64,000 nucleotides of DNA from Plut-88900 sp963668115 (GCA_963668115.1 OY764147.1:1364001-1428000); one strand, 5' to 3'; numbered from the stretch's first letter, positions 16,318-25,183 are shown. A program made the numbers and translations. Notes: a model not told the origin generated them from the sequence alone.

Positions 16318-16556
16318 TGCTCGAATACAAAGGCTACTTCGGCGAGGTCTCCTACGACGAAAAGACAAATACACTCTACGCCAGGGTAGTGAACAGTGGA
16401 GCCTACTCTATTGCCGATGCAGAGTCTACCGACGAGGAAGGGATCAAACGAGAATTCCGCAAGTCAATCGACGTATACCTTGATGGATGTACGGAGCTAG
16501 GTATCGAACCCGTGGCGCCTACTCCCCAGAGCGTACCATCCGAGGCTGTCGGCTGA
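16317..16556 (+). CDS. HicB-like antitoxin
   Basis: A 79-residue partial-RNase-H-fold antitoxin: YKGYFGEVSYDEKTNTLYAR, ADAESTDEEGIKREFRKSID and YLDGCTELG are HicB hallmarks. It is translationally coupled to hicA, with start codon A shared with the hicA stop. It should bind and neutralise the 16063 product. There is no C-terminal DNA-binding domain at this length, so autoregulation would need another mechanism. Confidence 0.82.
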   Translation: MLEYKGYFGEVSYDEKTNTLYARVVNSGAYSIADAESTDEEGIKREFRKSIDVYLDGCTELGIEPVAPTPQSVPSEAVG

Positions 16557-16682
16557 TTTCTGCTCATTAGGGCTACCTAGGAGACTTAGCACGCCGCGAT
16601 TAAGGTCTGTTCGCTACATTTGTGCGGCAAAGCAGAGACCCATTGGCCCTGCGTGAAGGTTAGGAAAATTACCCCTATACGC

Positions 16683-17039
16683 CTATATGTAGGTTGTGTG
16701 TTTTTCGGTGAAGGCTTCGGTGACGGGGAAGAAGATGAGGAGCTTGGCGGGATCGGGGCCGACGACGGTGAAGCCGTGGTGGGCGTCTTTGGGGATGGCG
16801 ATGGTCTGCATGGGGTGAGCCCGGTGCACTTCTCCAGCGAGTTCAGCGTCCACCACTCCCTCCAAAACGACGATCAGCTCATCGATGTCGTGGTGGTGAG
16901 GCGGGGCGCCGGAGCCCGGGTCTACGATGTGGTAATCGAAGGTTAGCTGGAAGCCGTCCTCATAACCCGACAACCTTCGGCGTCGATACCCGGGCCTGCG
17001 GGTCTCCTCTGCGGCACTTTCGTGGTCGATGATAGACAT
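16683..17039 (-). CDS. Cupin-domain protein
   Basis: A single-domain cupin of 118 residues. Motif 1 is GSGAPPHHHDIDELIVVLEG (His-His plus Glu) and motif 2 is PKDAHHGFTVVGPD, so a metal site is present. Fused or adjacent oxygenase partners are typical. Here it is 6 bp downstream of a flavin reductase on the same strand, suggesting a two-gene transcript. It may be a small dioxygenase, an isomerase or a binding protein; not resolvable. Confidence 0.85.
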   Translation of the reverse strand: MSIIDHESAAEETRRPGYRRRRLSGYEDGFQLTFDYHIVDPGSGAPPHHHDIDELIVVLEGVVDAELAGEVHRAHPMQTIAIPKDAHHGFTVVGPDPAKLLIFFPVTEAFTEKHTTYI

Positions 17040-17044
17040 GGAGC

Positions 17045-17551
17045 CTAGCCTCCGTAGAAGACCTTGTCGCCGAGGTCTTGCATCCAGAGGGTGGCGTTGT
17101 CGACGCGTCCGTCGCCAAGATCACCCGGGGTGCCGGCTTCTATAACTTCACCGACAAAGATGGAGTGGTCGCCCTTTTCAATAGTGTCGGTGAGCTTGCA
17201 CTCGACCCATGCGGGGGCGCTGTCGAGAATAGGAGCGCCGGAGCTGCCAGCCTGGAAGGACTCGCCGCCGATGGAGTTGCCGGCCCTGTCGTGGGACTTG
17301 AAGAAGTTGAAGGCGAGACCCTGCTGCCCCTTGCCGAGAATGTTGAGGACGAAGCTGCCGCTCTCCTTGACGATAGCGTGGGCGCCGGAGTCGGCCTTTA
17401 CGCCAACCGCCACCAGGGGTGGGGCAAAGGAAGCCTGGGTAACCCAGTTCACCGTTGCGGCGGCCACGGAGCCGTCCTTGCCTTCCGCAGTCATTACGTA
17501 GATGCCATAGGGGATCATTGTGAGCGCGCTTTTCTTCGCATCCTGATCCAT
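17045..17551 (-). CDS. Flavin reductase family protein
   Basis: A 168-residue FMN-binding split-barrel protein of the HpaC/flavin-reductase-like family. Landmarks are GIYVMTAEGKDG, VTQASFAPPLVAVGVKADS and GSFVLNILGK. GGGAGGAAA directly before ATG 17551 decides the start. It could supply reduced FMN to luciferase-like monooxygenases encoded at 22600, 23942 and 57063, which need an external reductase; this is inference. A TGCTATAAT -10 lies at 17595-17603 on its strand. Confidence 0.87.
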   Translation of the reverse strand: MDQDAKKSALTMIPYGIYVMTAEGKDGSVAAATVNWVTQASFAPPLVAVGVKADSGAHAIVKESGSFVLNILGKGQQGLAFNFFKSHDRAGNSIGGESFQAGSSGAPILDSAPAWVECKLTDTIEKGDHSIFVGEVIEAGTPGDLGDGRVDNATLWMQDLGDKVFYGG

Positions 17552-17594
17552 GGTTTCCTCCCGTTTGGTGCTGAGGCCGGTAACCGGCGAGGCC

Positions 17595-17603
17595 ATTATA
17601 GCA
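17595..17603 (-). promoter_or_regulatory. Extended -10 promoter for the flavin reductase/cupin genes
   Basis: Minus-strand TGCTATAAT, directly divergent from the plus-strand promoter at 17610. Same element as 13392-13400. Confidence 0.6.
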
Positions 17604-17609
17604 GGCCGA

Positions 17610-17638
17610 TTGACACCCGATTTTCGCGATGTGATACT
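17610..17638 (+). promoter_or_regulatory. Promoter of the 17663 amidohydrolase
   Basis: TTGACA (17610-17615), 17 bp, GATACT (17633-17638), then GGAAGG and ATG 17663. Confidence 0.65.
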
Positions 17639-17662
17639 GGCCGAAAGGAAGGGTCAACAGAA

Positions 17663-18832
17663 ATGAAATACACAACGATTTCGGCGGACACGCATATCGA
17701 CATCCCGTGGCTTCCGGCGGACTTGTTTCAGTCCAATTCCCCCGAGCAATTCAAGCCCCACATGCCCCAGGTGGAGGACACGGACAAGGGCAGAATGTGG
17801 ATGGTGGATGGGCAGGAGCTGGGATGGGTGGCGGGCGCGGGGTTCCATGGGATGTGGGAGCCTTATGAAGCAGGGTTGTCCAATCGCTTTGACGAAATGG
17901 CTGCGACCGGGTTCTTCTCGGACGGTGACAAGGGTGACTTTCATCCCACCACCCCACACCTCCGACTAAAGGACCAGGATCTGGACGGAATACAGGCGGA
18001 AGTCATCTATGGGATTCTCGGGCTTGGGGGAGGATTCCCCCTGGGGGTGAACGACTACGGGATCACCGACGCCGACCGTACGGTCCTGATGTACGACATC
18101 TACAACGAATGGCTGGCGGGTTTCTGCAACACCAATCCCGACAGGTTTGCAGGTCTGGCTTGCCTAACCAGCCACGACCCACAGGTGGCAGCAGAACAGC
18201 TTAAGAAGGCGGCGGAAATGGGGTTGAGGGGCGGGGAGATAAACGTCAGCCAAGCAGTAAAGCCCATCTACCATGAGGCATGGGACCCGCTCTGGGCAAC
18301 GGCGGCAGAGTGCCAGATGCCAGTCTCCTTCCATACGCTCGGGATCGGGTACCGCAAGCCGGACCCCGAGGACCAGAAGAGGCTGGAATGGATGGACTTC
18401 GGGATCCTGATGGTAACCTTTCAGCTCTCGGGGGCGGAGTTCCTGACGAGCATGGCATTCAGCGGGGCGTGCGACCGCTACCCGGGATTCAACTTCGTGC
18501 TAGGCGAGTGCGGGATCGGGTGGATACCCTATGTCCTCTACAGGATGGACGAGGAATACAAAGAGAGCCTGTTCCACCTGAACCTGAGCGTGCTACCCAG
18601 CGAACTGTGGCATCGGCAGGGGTATTCGACGTTCCAGCACGAGAGCCCGGGACCTGAGGCCATTGCTGCCATCGGCGAAGACAACGTCATGTGGGGCTCC
18701 GACTATCCCCACCACGATGGCGTTTGGCCTGATTCCCAGAAGGTGATCAAGGAAGATCTGGGGCACCTGGACCAGTCGGTGATTGACAAGATCACCTGCG
18801 AGAATGCGGCTCGCGTGTACCGGTTCAACTAA
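17663..18832 (+). CDS. Amidohydrolase_2 family protein (WLPxD subgroup)
   Basis: A 389-residue metal hydrolase or decarboxylase and one of six close paralogs here (others at 19854, 21404, 27745, 29037, 45728). The shared signature is ISADTHIDIPWLPADLF at the N-terminus, SFHTLGIGYRKP in the middle, GECGIGWIPYVL, HRQGYSTFQ and the metal Asp in MWGSDYPHHDGVWPDS. The first motif is H-x-D rather than the H-x-H of textbook members. ATG 17663 is placed by GGAAGG and the promoter at 17610; the longer open frame upstream runs antisense through the flavin reductase and is not coding. Substrate unknown. Confidence 0.9.
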   Translation: MKYTTISADTHIDIPWLPADLFQSNSPEQFKPHMPQVEDTDKGRMWMVDGQELGWVAGAGFHGMWEPYEAGLSNRFDEMAATGFFSDGDKGDFHPTTPHLRLKDQDLDGIQAEVIYGILGLGGGFPLGVNDYGITDADRTVLMYDIYNEWLAGFCNTNPDRFAGLACLTSHDPQVAAEQLKKAAEMGLRGGEINVSQAVKPIYHEAWDPLWATAAECQMPVSFHTLGIGYRKPDPEDQKRLEWMDFGILMVTFQLSGAEFLTSMAFSGACDRYPGFNFVLGECGIGWIPYVLYRMDEEYKESLFHLNLSVLPSELWHRQGYSTFQHESPGPEAIAAIGEDNVMWGSDYPHHDGVWPDSQKVIKEDLGHLDQSVIDKITCENAARVYRFN

Positions 18833-18892
18833 GTGAAGACCCGGCGCCGTAGCTTGTATTGCAGTTACGTAGTGTCGGGGGCTGGTTGAAGG

Positions 18893-19762
18893 GTGGTTGC
18901 GAGGTGTAGTCAACGTTGTTTGCCACCTATTGCGGCTGTTGCTACTACTGCTCTCCTTGTACTCGGCGCTTGCATATTCGAAACAACGCCTACTTCCGAG
19001 CCGACCAGGGTGCTACCTCCACCAGCGCAGCCCACGCCCACCAGCACATCTCTGGCTACAACTTCCTCTCCGGCTCCGGCATACGACAGGGATGAATGGG
19101 GTGGGTGGATTGACGTCGACGGTGATTGCCAGAACACCCGGGCGGAGATTCTTATAGAGGAGAGTCTAGTAGAGGTGGTGCTGGAGGGGTGTCGGGTGGT
19201 GGAGGGAGAGTGGCTGGACCCTTGGGGTGGTGTCACCCACGATTCAGCTAATGAAGTGGATATAGACCATCACGTGCCGCTGGCCCATGCGCACAGGACA
19301 GGGGGTTCGGGGTGGGATGAAGAGCTCAAGGTGGAGTTTGCCAATGATCCTCAGAATCTCAATGCGATGTCGTCATCATTGAACCGGAGCAAGGGGTCTA
19401 GTGGGCCGGATGAGTGGCGGCCGCCCGAGGAATCTTCTCATTGTGAATATGCGCGGCAGTGGGAGGCGGTGAAAATGAAATATCAGCTTACGATTGACGG
19501 GGAGGAGCGTCGGGCGCTGGATGAGATGCTGGCGACGTGTGACAGCACCCTGCCGACGCCGACGCCCCTGTCGAAATATCTGCCCGTTCAACCGATTTCG
19601 ACACCGGTGGCAACGGGAGGAGTGTACGAAAGCTGCGAAGAGGCAGAGGCCGCGGGAGAGGAGCGCATCAGAGGGAGCAGAGGAAACGGATGGGGATTTC
19701 CCCAGACAGTAGTGCCGAGCAAGCAGGACGGCGACGGTGACGGAGTGATATGCGAGCGATAG
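18893..19762 (+). CDS. Lipoprotein nuclease: DUF1524-like HNH domain plus Excalibur domain
   Basis: A 289-residue protein. Residues 10-27 form a signal peptide with lipobox LGAC (lipidated Cys27). A Thr/Pro-rich linker follows. The nuclease-like domain carries VDIDHHVPLAHAHRTGG and NDPQNLNAMSSSLNRSKG, the His and Asn layout of secreted HNH/DUF1524 nucleases. The C-terminus is an Excalibur calcium-binding module ending KQDGDGDGVICE. It is probably an extracytoplasmic, lipid-anchored, calcium-assisted DNase for nutrient DNA uptake or defence. It is a GTG start with a weak ribosome site. It sits between amidohydrolase genes with no functional link visible. Confidence 0.8.
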   Translation: MVARCSQRCLPPIAAVATTALLVLGACIFETTPTSEPTRVLPPPAQPTPTSTSLATTSSPAPAYDRDEWGGWIDVDGDCQNTRAEILIEESLVEVVLEGCRVVEGEWLDPWGGVTHDSANEVDIDHHVPLAHAHRTGGSGWDEELKVEFANDPQNLNAMSSSLNRSKGSSGPDEWRPPEESSHCEYARQWEAVKMKYQLTIDGEERRALDEMLATCDSTLPTPTPLSKYLPVQPISTPVATGGVYESCEEAEAAGEERIRGSRGNGWGFPQTVVPSKQDGDGDGVICER

Positions 19763-19773
19763 GGATTTGGATA

Positions 19774-19802
19774 TTGACTACAACATGCCACATTCTTAAC
19801 AT
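19774..19802 (+). promoter_or_regulatory. Promoter of the 19854 amidohydrolase
   Basis: TTGACT (19774-19779), 17 bp, TAACAT (19797-19802), followed by AGGAGG about six bases before ATG 19854. Confidence 0.6.
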
Positions 19803-19853
19803 AGCCCCATAAGGAAGAGGCACACGACAAACGGCGCGATTTAGGAGGGATTG

Positions 19854-21014
19854 ATGGAATACAAAGTAATCACCGCCGACACCCACATGGACGTAACCTG
19901 GCTGCCGGGCGACATGTTCGTAAAGGGCGCTCCCGCCGCCCTGAAGGACAAGATGCCCTACGTCAGCCAGAACAATGGCAAGGCCCAGTGGGAGATTGAA
20001 GGAGAGTTCATGTGCTGGGTCGGGGGTGGGGGGCTCACGGGCGCCTTTGGGGACTACGTGCCCGGCGAATCCAAGCACCTGGACCGGATGGCTGAAGTGG
20101 GCTTCTTTTCGGGGATCAAGGATGGAATCTATCACCCCTCGGACCCCAACCTCCGGGTGGGCGACTTGGACATTGACGGCATGGACGCCGAGGTCATATA
20201 CGGCATCCTGGGCATCGGGGGTGGTGGGTTCTCGGGGCCGGGGTTCAAGGACCCGGAAGTGACGGCTACGATATACGACGTGTACAACGAGTGGATCGCC
20301 GAGTTCACGGGGGCGAACCCGAGCCGGATGAAGGGACTGGCCTGCCTCGCGAGCCACGACCCCGAAAGGGCAGCGGGCCAGCTCAGAAGGGCCGGAGAGC
20401 TTGGTCTGCGGGGCGCCGAAATCAACGTCGGTACGATGTCCAAGCCCGTCTACCACAAAGCGTGGGACCCCCTGTGGGAGACTGCCGCCGAATACCAGAT
20501 GCCCATTTCATTCCATACTCTCGGGGTGCCACACAGAAAACCGGACCCCGAGGATGAAGAGACATACCACTGGCTCGAAGTTACCTTGGGATACACCCTG
20601 TTCCAACTCTCTGGGGCGGAGTTCCTGGTTAGCGTCGTACTGTCGGGGGCTTGCGAAAGGAACCCGGACTTCAATTTTGTCCTGGGCGAGTGCGGCATCG
20701 GTTGGATTCCGTACGTGGTTGAGCGCGTAGACGAGGAATACGACGACCGGGGCTTCCACATGGGATACTCGATGAAACCGAGCGAGTACTGGAGACGGCA
20801 GGGCTACTCCACGTTCCAGAACGAATATGTCTCCGTCGACCAGATCGAGCGGATCGGGCTGGACAACATCATGTGGGGGAACGACTACCCCCACCCCGAC
20901 GGCGTGTTCCCGGACTCCAAGAGGGCGATTGAAGAGGGTCTCGGGCACCTGCCGGCAGATATCCGCAAGAAGATCGTCTGCGACAACGCAATCAAGGCCT
21001 ACAGGTTCAACTAG
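19854..21014 (+). CDS. Amidohydrolase_2 family protein (WLPxD subgroup)
   Basis: A 386-residue paralog of the 17663 and 21404 enzymes. It begins MEYKVITADTHMDVTWLPGD and keeps SFHTLGVPHRKPD, GECGIGWIPYVVERVDEEY, RRQGYSTFQNEY and the late Asp in MWGNDYPHPDGVFPDS (N replaces the usual S before D). It is most similar to the 21404 protein, with the shared inserts GVGGGGFSGPGF-like and the YWRRQG motif, pointing to a recent duplication. AGGAGG and ATG 19854 set the start rather than TTG one codon upstream. Confidence 0.9.
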   Translation: MEYKVITADTHMDVTWLPGDMFVKGAPAALKDKMPYVSQNNGKAQWEIEGEFMCWVGGGGLTGAFGDYVPGESKHLDRMAEVGFFSGIKDGIYHPSDPNLRVGDLDIDGMDAEVIYGILGIGGGGFSGPGFKDPEVTATIYDVYNEWIAEFTGANPSRMKGLACLASHDPERAAGQLRRAGELGLRGAEINVGTMSKPVYHKAWDPLWETAAEYQMPISFHTLGVPHRKPDPEDEETYHWLEVTLGYTLFQLSGAEFLVSVVLSGACERNPDFNFVLGECGIGWIPYVVERVDEEYDDRGFHMGYSMKPSEYWRRQGYSTFQNEYVSVDQIERIGLDNIMWGNDYPHPDGVFPDSKRAIEEGLGHLPADIRKKIVCDNAIKAYRFN

Positions 21015-21038
21015 GCCGGGGCTGGGAAGCGGGGCCTG

Positions 21039-21368
21039 ATGCCCTACGACGAGGGTCTGGCTGAGAGAATCCGTGGGGAGTTGGCGCCCTTGAAAGGAGT
21101 GTCGGAGAGGCGGATGTTCGGCGGGCTATGCTTCATGCTGCACGGGAACATGGCCCTTGGAATTGACAAGGACAGGTTGATGGTGAGAGTCGGGCCGGAG
21201 GATTATGAGTCCGCGCTCCAAAAGCCCCACGCCCGACCCATGGACATGACGGGTCGGCCTATGAGGGGATTCGTGGTCGTGCCTCCTGAAGGATTGGCAA
21301 CTTCCGAAATACTGAAGGACTGGGTAGGACAGGGAGTCGATTATGCCCTGAGACTGCCACCCAAATAG
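21039..21368 (+). CDS. TfoX N-terminal domain protein
   Basis: A 109-residue single-domain protein of the TfoX/Sxy N-terminal family: RRMFGGLCFMLHGNMALGI and RVGPEDYESALQ are diagnostic. In gammaproteobacteria two-domain Sxy controls competence. Stand-alone N-terminal domains in other phyla are uncharacterised. It lies 24 bp after one amidohydrolase and 35 bp before the next, so it is probably on the same transcript, although the pair of amidohydrolases around it looks like a duplication it interrupted. Confidence 0.85.
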   Translation: MPYDEGLAERIRGELAPLKGVSERRMFGGLCFMLHGNMALGIDKDRLMVRVGPEDYESALQKPHARPMDMTGRPMRGFVVVPPEGLATSEILKDWVGQGVDYALRLPPK

Positions 21369-21403
21369 CGCCGACGAGGCTTTTGGAAAGGATGGAACCG
21401 GAC

Positions 21404-22546
21404 ATGGAATACAAAGTAATCTCTGCCGACACGCACCTGGACCTCACATGGCTTCCTGGCGACATGTTTGTCGAGGCTGCGCCGGAACATCTGAAATCGC
21501 AGATGCCATATACCACCGATGCTGGACCGGAGAAGCGGTGGATTGTGGAGAAGGAAGACATCGCCCGGGCTGGCGGGTTTATCGGCTATACGCCCGGCCA
21601 TTCGAAGCACATGGACAGAATGGCGGAGGTCGGGTTCTACGATGGGGTTAGGCAGGGTGTATACCATCCAGCGATAGCGGACCTGCGGGTGAAAGACCAG
21701 GACATTGACGGCGTGGACGCGGAGGTAATATACGGGATACTGGGAATAGCCGGTGGAGGATTTTCGGGGCCAGGGTTCCAGAATCCCGAAGTCACCACGG
21801 CGATCTATGACATCTATAACGAATGGGTGAGTGAATTCGTGAAGGCGGCTCCGCAGAGGCTTGGGGCGCTGGGTTGCGTTATCAGCCACGATCCCCAAGT
21901 TGCGGCCCAGCAATTGCGTAAGGCAGCTGAGATGGGCCTCAAGGGTGCGGAGATCAACGTTGCAAAGATGAGCGCACCCATGTACCAGAAGGAATGGGAC
22001 GTGCTGTGGGCAGTTGCCGATGAATGCAACATGCCGATCTCGTTCCATACGCTCGGGATCCCGACCCGGAAGCCGGAGGGAGATTCGGCGGGAGACTACG
22101 ATGTGGCGTACGACGGGGTCAGGGAGTGCCTGTTCCAGCTGTCGGGGGCGGAGTTCCTGGTGAGCGCTGTGTACTCGGGGGCTTGCATGCGCTACCCCAA
22201 TTTCCAGTTCGTTCTCGGGGAGTGCGGAATCGGGTGGATACCGTACGTGATTGAACGGATGGATGCCGAGTACGAAGACCGCTACCATCCCATCGGGCTG
22301 GAGATGGAGCCGACGGGCTACTGGCGTCGGCAGGGGTTCTCTACATTCCAGAACGAGTACGTGTCGCAGGACCAGGTGGACCGGATAGGGGCGGAGTGCA
22401 TCATGTGGGGCTCCGACTATCCGCACCGGGACGGCGTGTTCCCGGACTCCCGCAAGGTGATAAGCGAGGGCATGGGTCACCTGGACGACGCAGTGGTCAA
22501 TCAGATTGTCTGCGGCAATGCCGCTCGTCTTTACAACTTCAACTGA
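21404..22546 (+). CDS. Amidohydrolase_2 family protein (WLPxD subgroup)
   Basis: A 380-residue sister of the 19854 protein. N-terminal motif SADTHLDLTWLPGDMF, then SFHTLGIPTRKP, GECGIGWIPYVIERMD, WRRQGFSTFQNEY and MWGSDYPHRDGVFPDS. ATG 21404 aligns with the starts of the paralogs (MEYKVI). An in-frame ATG four codons earlier (21392) cannot be excluded, but GGAAAGG (21385-21391) is too close to it. It is a metal-dependent hydrolase or decarboxylase of unknown specificity. Confidence 0.9.
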   Translation: MEYKVISADTHLDLTWLPGDMFVEAAPEHLKSQMPYTTDAGPEKRWIVEKEDIARAGGFIGYTPGHSKHMDRMAEVGFYDGVRQGVYHPAIADLRVKDQDIDGVDAEVIYGILGIAGGGFSGPGFQNPEVTTAIYDIYNEWVSEFVKAAPQRLGALGCVISHDPQVAAQQLRKAAEMGLKGAEINVAKMSAPMYQKEWDVLWAVADECNMPISFHTLGIPTRKPEGDSAGDYDVAYDGVRECLFQLSGAEFLVSAVYSGACMRYPNFQFVLGECGIGWIPYVIERMDAEYEDRYHPIGLEMEPTGYWRRQGFSTFQNEYVSQDQVDRIGAECIMWGSDYPHRDGVFPDSRKVISEGMGHLDDAVVNQIVCGNAARLYNFN

Positions 22547-22599
22547 TCTGATCGCACATCGGGCTGAACGTAGAGGCAAGATAAGGTCGGGAGGGGCGC

Positions 22600-23586
22600 A
22601 TGGCCGTTATGGACCGGTTCAGCGTTTTCGCCTTTGCCTTGGGCGACCCTCCCCCGGCGGCTTCCGAGCTGTTAGCTGCGGCACGACACGCTGACAGTCT
22701 CGGGTTTCACTCCATTTCCCTTCCCCACCATCTCACGTTGCCAGCGGCGCAGGTGTATACGGGATTTCCGCGTCGGGACATCCTGGACCCACTCGTCATG
22801 CTTCCTGCCATGGCGGCGGTGACGGAAAAGATTAAGGTGGGAACAAACTCAGCGATTGTGCCGGTGCTCTCGCCGTACGTGTGGGCGAGGTATTTTGCGA
22901 CGCTTGACGTGATGTCGGGAGGTCGGGCACTGGCGGGGATGGCGATGGGGTGGTTTGAGAAAGACTTTGCTGCTGCCAATGCAGATGTAAGGAGAAGGGC
23001 GCGGCATTTTGACGAGGCTCTCGGGCTTATACGTCGACTCTGGACTGAGCCATCAGTAAGTCACAGTGGTGAGACCTGCGAATTGATTGACATGGAGCTA
23101 GAGCCGAAACCGGTTCAAAAACCTCATCCTCCGATCTGGATTGGGGGGCACACGGCATCTATCGAGAGGACGTCAAGGCACGCTCAATACCTGCTGCCTG
23201 CTAACCTGACTGTGGAAGAGGTTAGGGATGTCTACCTGCCTCGACTCCAAGAGGCGAATGATATATGGGGTACGGAGGCTGGGATATGCCTAAGTGTCCG
23301 GGTGAATGTTGGGGACGGGAGGGGAGCTGACCCAGAGATGCTGCCGCGGATCGCAAGGCTGGTGAACTCCCGCCGACGGCCAGTAGACGACATCCACAAG
23401 ATATCCATCGCGGGCACGCCACGACATTGCGCTGAGAGGATAGAAGAATATGTGGATGCGGGTATTTCACATTTTCTCCTGGACTTCCAGTATCACGGGC
23501 TAACGAGTGTGGAGTACTCGATGAGACAGATGGAGCGGTTTGTGTCGGAGGTCGTGCCTCTGATAGATGGAAAAATGCCTGCATAA
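22600..23586 (+). CDS. LLM-class flavin-dependent oxidoreductase
   Basis: A 328-residue luciferase-like monooxygenase (TIM barrel without covalent flavin). Characteristic stretches are SLPHHLTLPAA, ATLDVMSGGRALAGMAMGW and PVQKPHPPIWIGG. Members use FMNH2 or F420H2 to oxidise organosulfur, cyclic or aliphatic substrates. GGGAGG precedes ATG 22600. The flavin reductase at 17045 could supply reduced flavin if this is an FMN enzyme; F420 use is equally possible. It follows the 21404 amidohydrolase by 53 bp. Confidence 0.9.
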   Translation: MAVMDRFSVFAFALGDPPPAASELLAAARHADSLGFHSISLPHHLTLPAAQVYTGFPRRDILDPLVMLPAMAAVTEKIKVGTNSAIVPVLSPYVWARYFATLDVMSGGRALAGMAMGWFEKDFAAANADVRRRARHFDEALGLIRRLWTEPSVSHSGETCELIDMELEPKPVQKPHPPIWIGGHTASIERTSRHAQYLLPANLTVEEVRDVYLPRLQEANDIWGTEAGICLSVRVNVGDGRGADPEMLPRIARLVNSRRRPVDDIHKISIAGTPRHCAERIEEYVDAGISHFLLDFQYHGLTSVEYSMRQMERFVSEVVPLIDGKMPA

Positions 23587-23941
23587 TTCGAACATATATT
23601 TCTTGACCCTGTGTTTCGCGAGGAATAATGTTCCATCCACTAACGGGGCCGCTTATTTAGTCGCTTCCTAAGGGGAAGACGAGGCGAATAGTGCAATGGG
23701 CATAGGCCCCTTCAACTGCAGACTCCAAAGCAGCCATGTGCCCGCCTCATGGTGGGCCAAGTGGGGAGTTGCGCCTCCCCGAACCCTTGCTCTTCTTTAG
23801 GGGACCCGCACTCCCCCAATGATTGTCCAAACACCGCGAAGAGCTTTCTCTTTGCGCCTCCCACTAATCAGGGATTGCGACGAATACAGACATTGGGTCT
23901 CGGGTCTCCGATTACGCTAGTTAATCAGCAAGGGAGATCCC
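23587..23941 (+). other. Non-coding gap with promoter and long 5' leader
   Basis: No credible gene. TTGACC at 23603-23608, a 17-bp spacer and TAATGT at 23626-23631 form a likely promoter, so the 23942 mRNA would carry a leader of about 300 nt. The leader has several short GC hairpins (for example around 23750-23800) but no riboswitch consensus I recognise. Confidence 0.45.
23603..23631 (+). promoter_or_regulatory. Probable promoter of the 23942 oxidoreductase
   Basis: TTGACC, 17 bp, TAATGT. Distance to ATG 23942 is about 310 bp. Confidence 0.45.
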
Positions 23942-25183
23942 ATGAAATTTCAACTTTTCGTATTGCCAACGATACCGGGCATTCTAGAGGACGGACAAAG
24001 ACTCCGACCCATAGCCCGGAACAACGAGAGATTCCAGGAGATGCTGGAGCAGGTGAGGCAGATCTGTGTCCTGGGTGACGAGCTCGGGTATGACTGCTTT
24101 TCGACGACAGAACACCACTTCCACTCGGAGGGGTACGAGTGCTCGGTGGCGCCGCTGGTGCTCTACTCGAATCTCGCGGCCCAGACCAAGAGAATCAAGT
24201 TCGGCCCGCTGGGTCTCGTGCTTCCATCCTGGGACCCGATCCGGTGCGCCGAAGAGATAGCCATGCTGGACCATCTGACCAAGGGTCGGGTGATCGCGGG
24301 ATTCGCCCGTGGTTACCAGGACAGGTGGGTTAACGTGATGGGGCAGCAGTACAAGGCCATTGCTGCGCAGTCGGACCAGAGCGCCGGAGATTCTCACAAC
24401 CGCGAGATATTCGAGGAAGTGTTCCACATCATCAAAGGCGCGTGGACTAACGATGCTTTCTCCTACAAGGGAAAGTACTACCAGGTGCCCTACCCCTACG
24501 AAGAAGGCATTCAAAATTGGCCGGCCGAGAAGTGGACGGGCAGCAACGGAGCTCCAGGAGAACTTGATGAGGACGGCACAATCCGTAAGGTATGTGTCGT
24601 GCCGAAGCCATACCAGCAGCCCCATCCCCCGATTTTCAACGCCTTTTCCGTAAGTGAGAACACGGTGAGGTGGGCCGCCAAGAACGGCACAATTCCTCAC
24701 ATGCAGATCTCTATTCCCGAGTCCTTCAACAGGCTGTGTCACGTCTACCAGGATGTGGCCCGTGAGAATGGTCGGGACCTGAAGCTGGGAGAGAGCGTGG
24801 GTGCGTCACGGGTGGTGTACACGGGCAACACCTATGAAGAAGCCTACAAGCTGGCAGAGCAGACCTTGGGCTGGAGCTACGCGGTCTACTATGACCAGTT
24901 CGGTTTTGCGGAAGGGTTCCGTTATCCTGGGGAGGACACGCCAAAGCCTCTGAGGTTCCCGAGCAAGGCGGCAGCGACCGAACGGCTAGTGGACCAGGGG
25001 TACGGGATAGTAGGTACGGTGGACCAGGTGAAATATAAACTGGAAGACCTTCAGAGGTGCCACGAAGACGGGGACCTGGAGTGGTTCGGGTTCCTGGTAG
25101 ACCAGGGCATGTACCCGCTGGAGGAGGTACTGGAACAGGTCCACACCTTCGGGAGCAAGATCATGCCGGAGTTTCAAGGATAA
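23942..25183 (+). CDS. LLM-class flavin-dependent oxidoreductase (alkanal-type)
   Basis: A 413-residue luciferase-like monooxygenase, longer than the 22600 protein. Landmarks are YDCFSTTEHHFHSEGYECS, PSWDPIRCAEEIAMLDHLTK, GRVIAGFARGYQ, and the substrate-side PYQQPHPPIFNAFS. The long form with two HH-containing N-terminal motifs resembles bacterial luciferase alpha-like enzymes acting on long-chain or terpene-like substrates. GGGAG precedes ATG 23942. It is followed by the Rieske oxygenase at 25296. The two may be consecutive oxidation steps, but that is inference. Confidence 0.9.
   Translation: MKFQLFVLPTIPGILEDGQRLRPIARNNERFQEMLEQVRQICVLGDELGYDCFSTTEHHFHSEGYECSVAPLVLYSNLAAQTKRIKFGPLGLVLPSWDPIRCAEEIAMLDHLTKGRVIAGFARGYQDRWVNVMGQQYKAIAAQSDQSAGDSHNREIFEEVFHIIKGAWTNDAFSYKGKYYQVPYPYEEGIQNWPAEKWTGSNGAPGELDEDGTIRKVCVVPKPYQQPHPPIFNAFSVSENTVRWAAKNGTIPHMQISIPESFNRLCHVYQDVARENGRDLKLGESVGASRVVYTGNTYEEAYKLAEQTLGWSYAVYYDQFGFAEGFRYPGEDTPKPLRFPSKAAATERLVDQGYGIVGTVDQVKYKLEDLQRCHEDGDLEWFGFLVDQGMYPLEEVLEQVHTFGSKIMPEFQG

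Noticed and set aside
17078..17662. N-terminal extension of the 17663 amidohydrolase frame
   Set aside because: It runs antisense through the flavin reductase gene and past the promoter at 17610; paralogs start at the equivalent of 17663.
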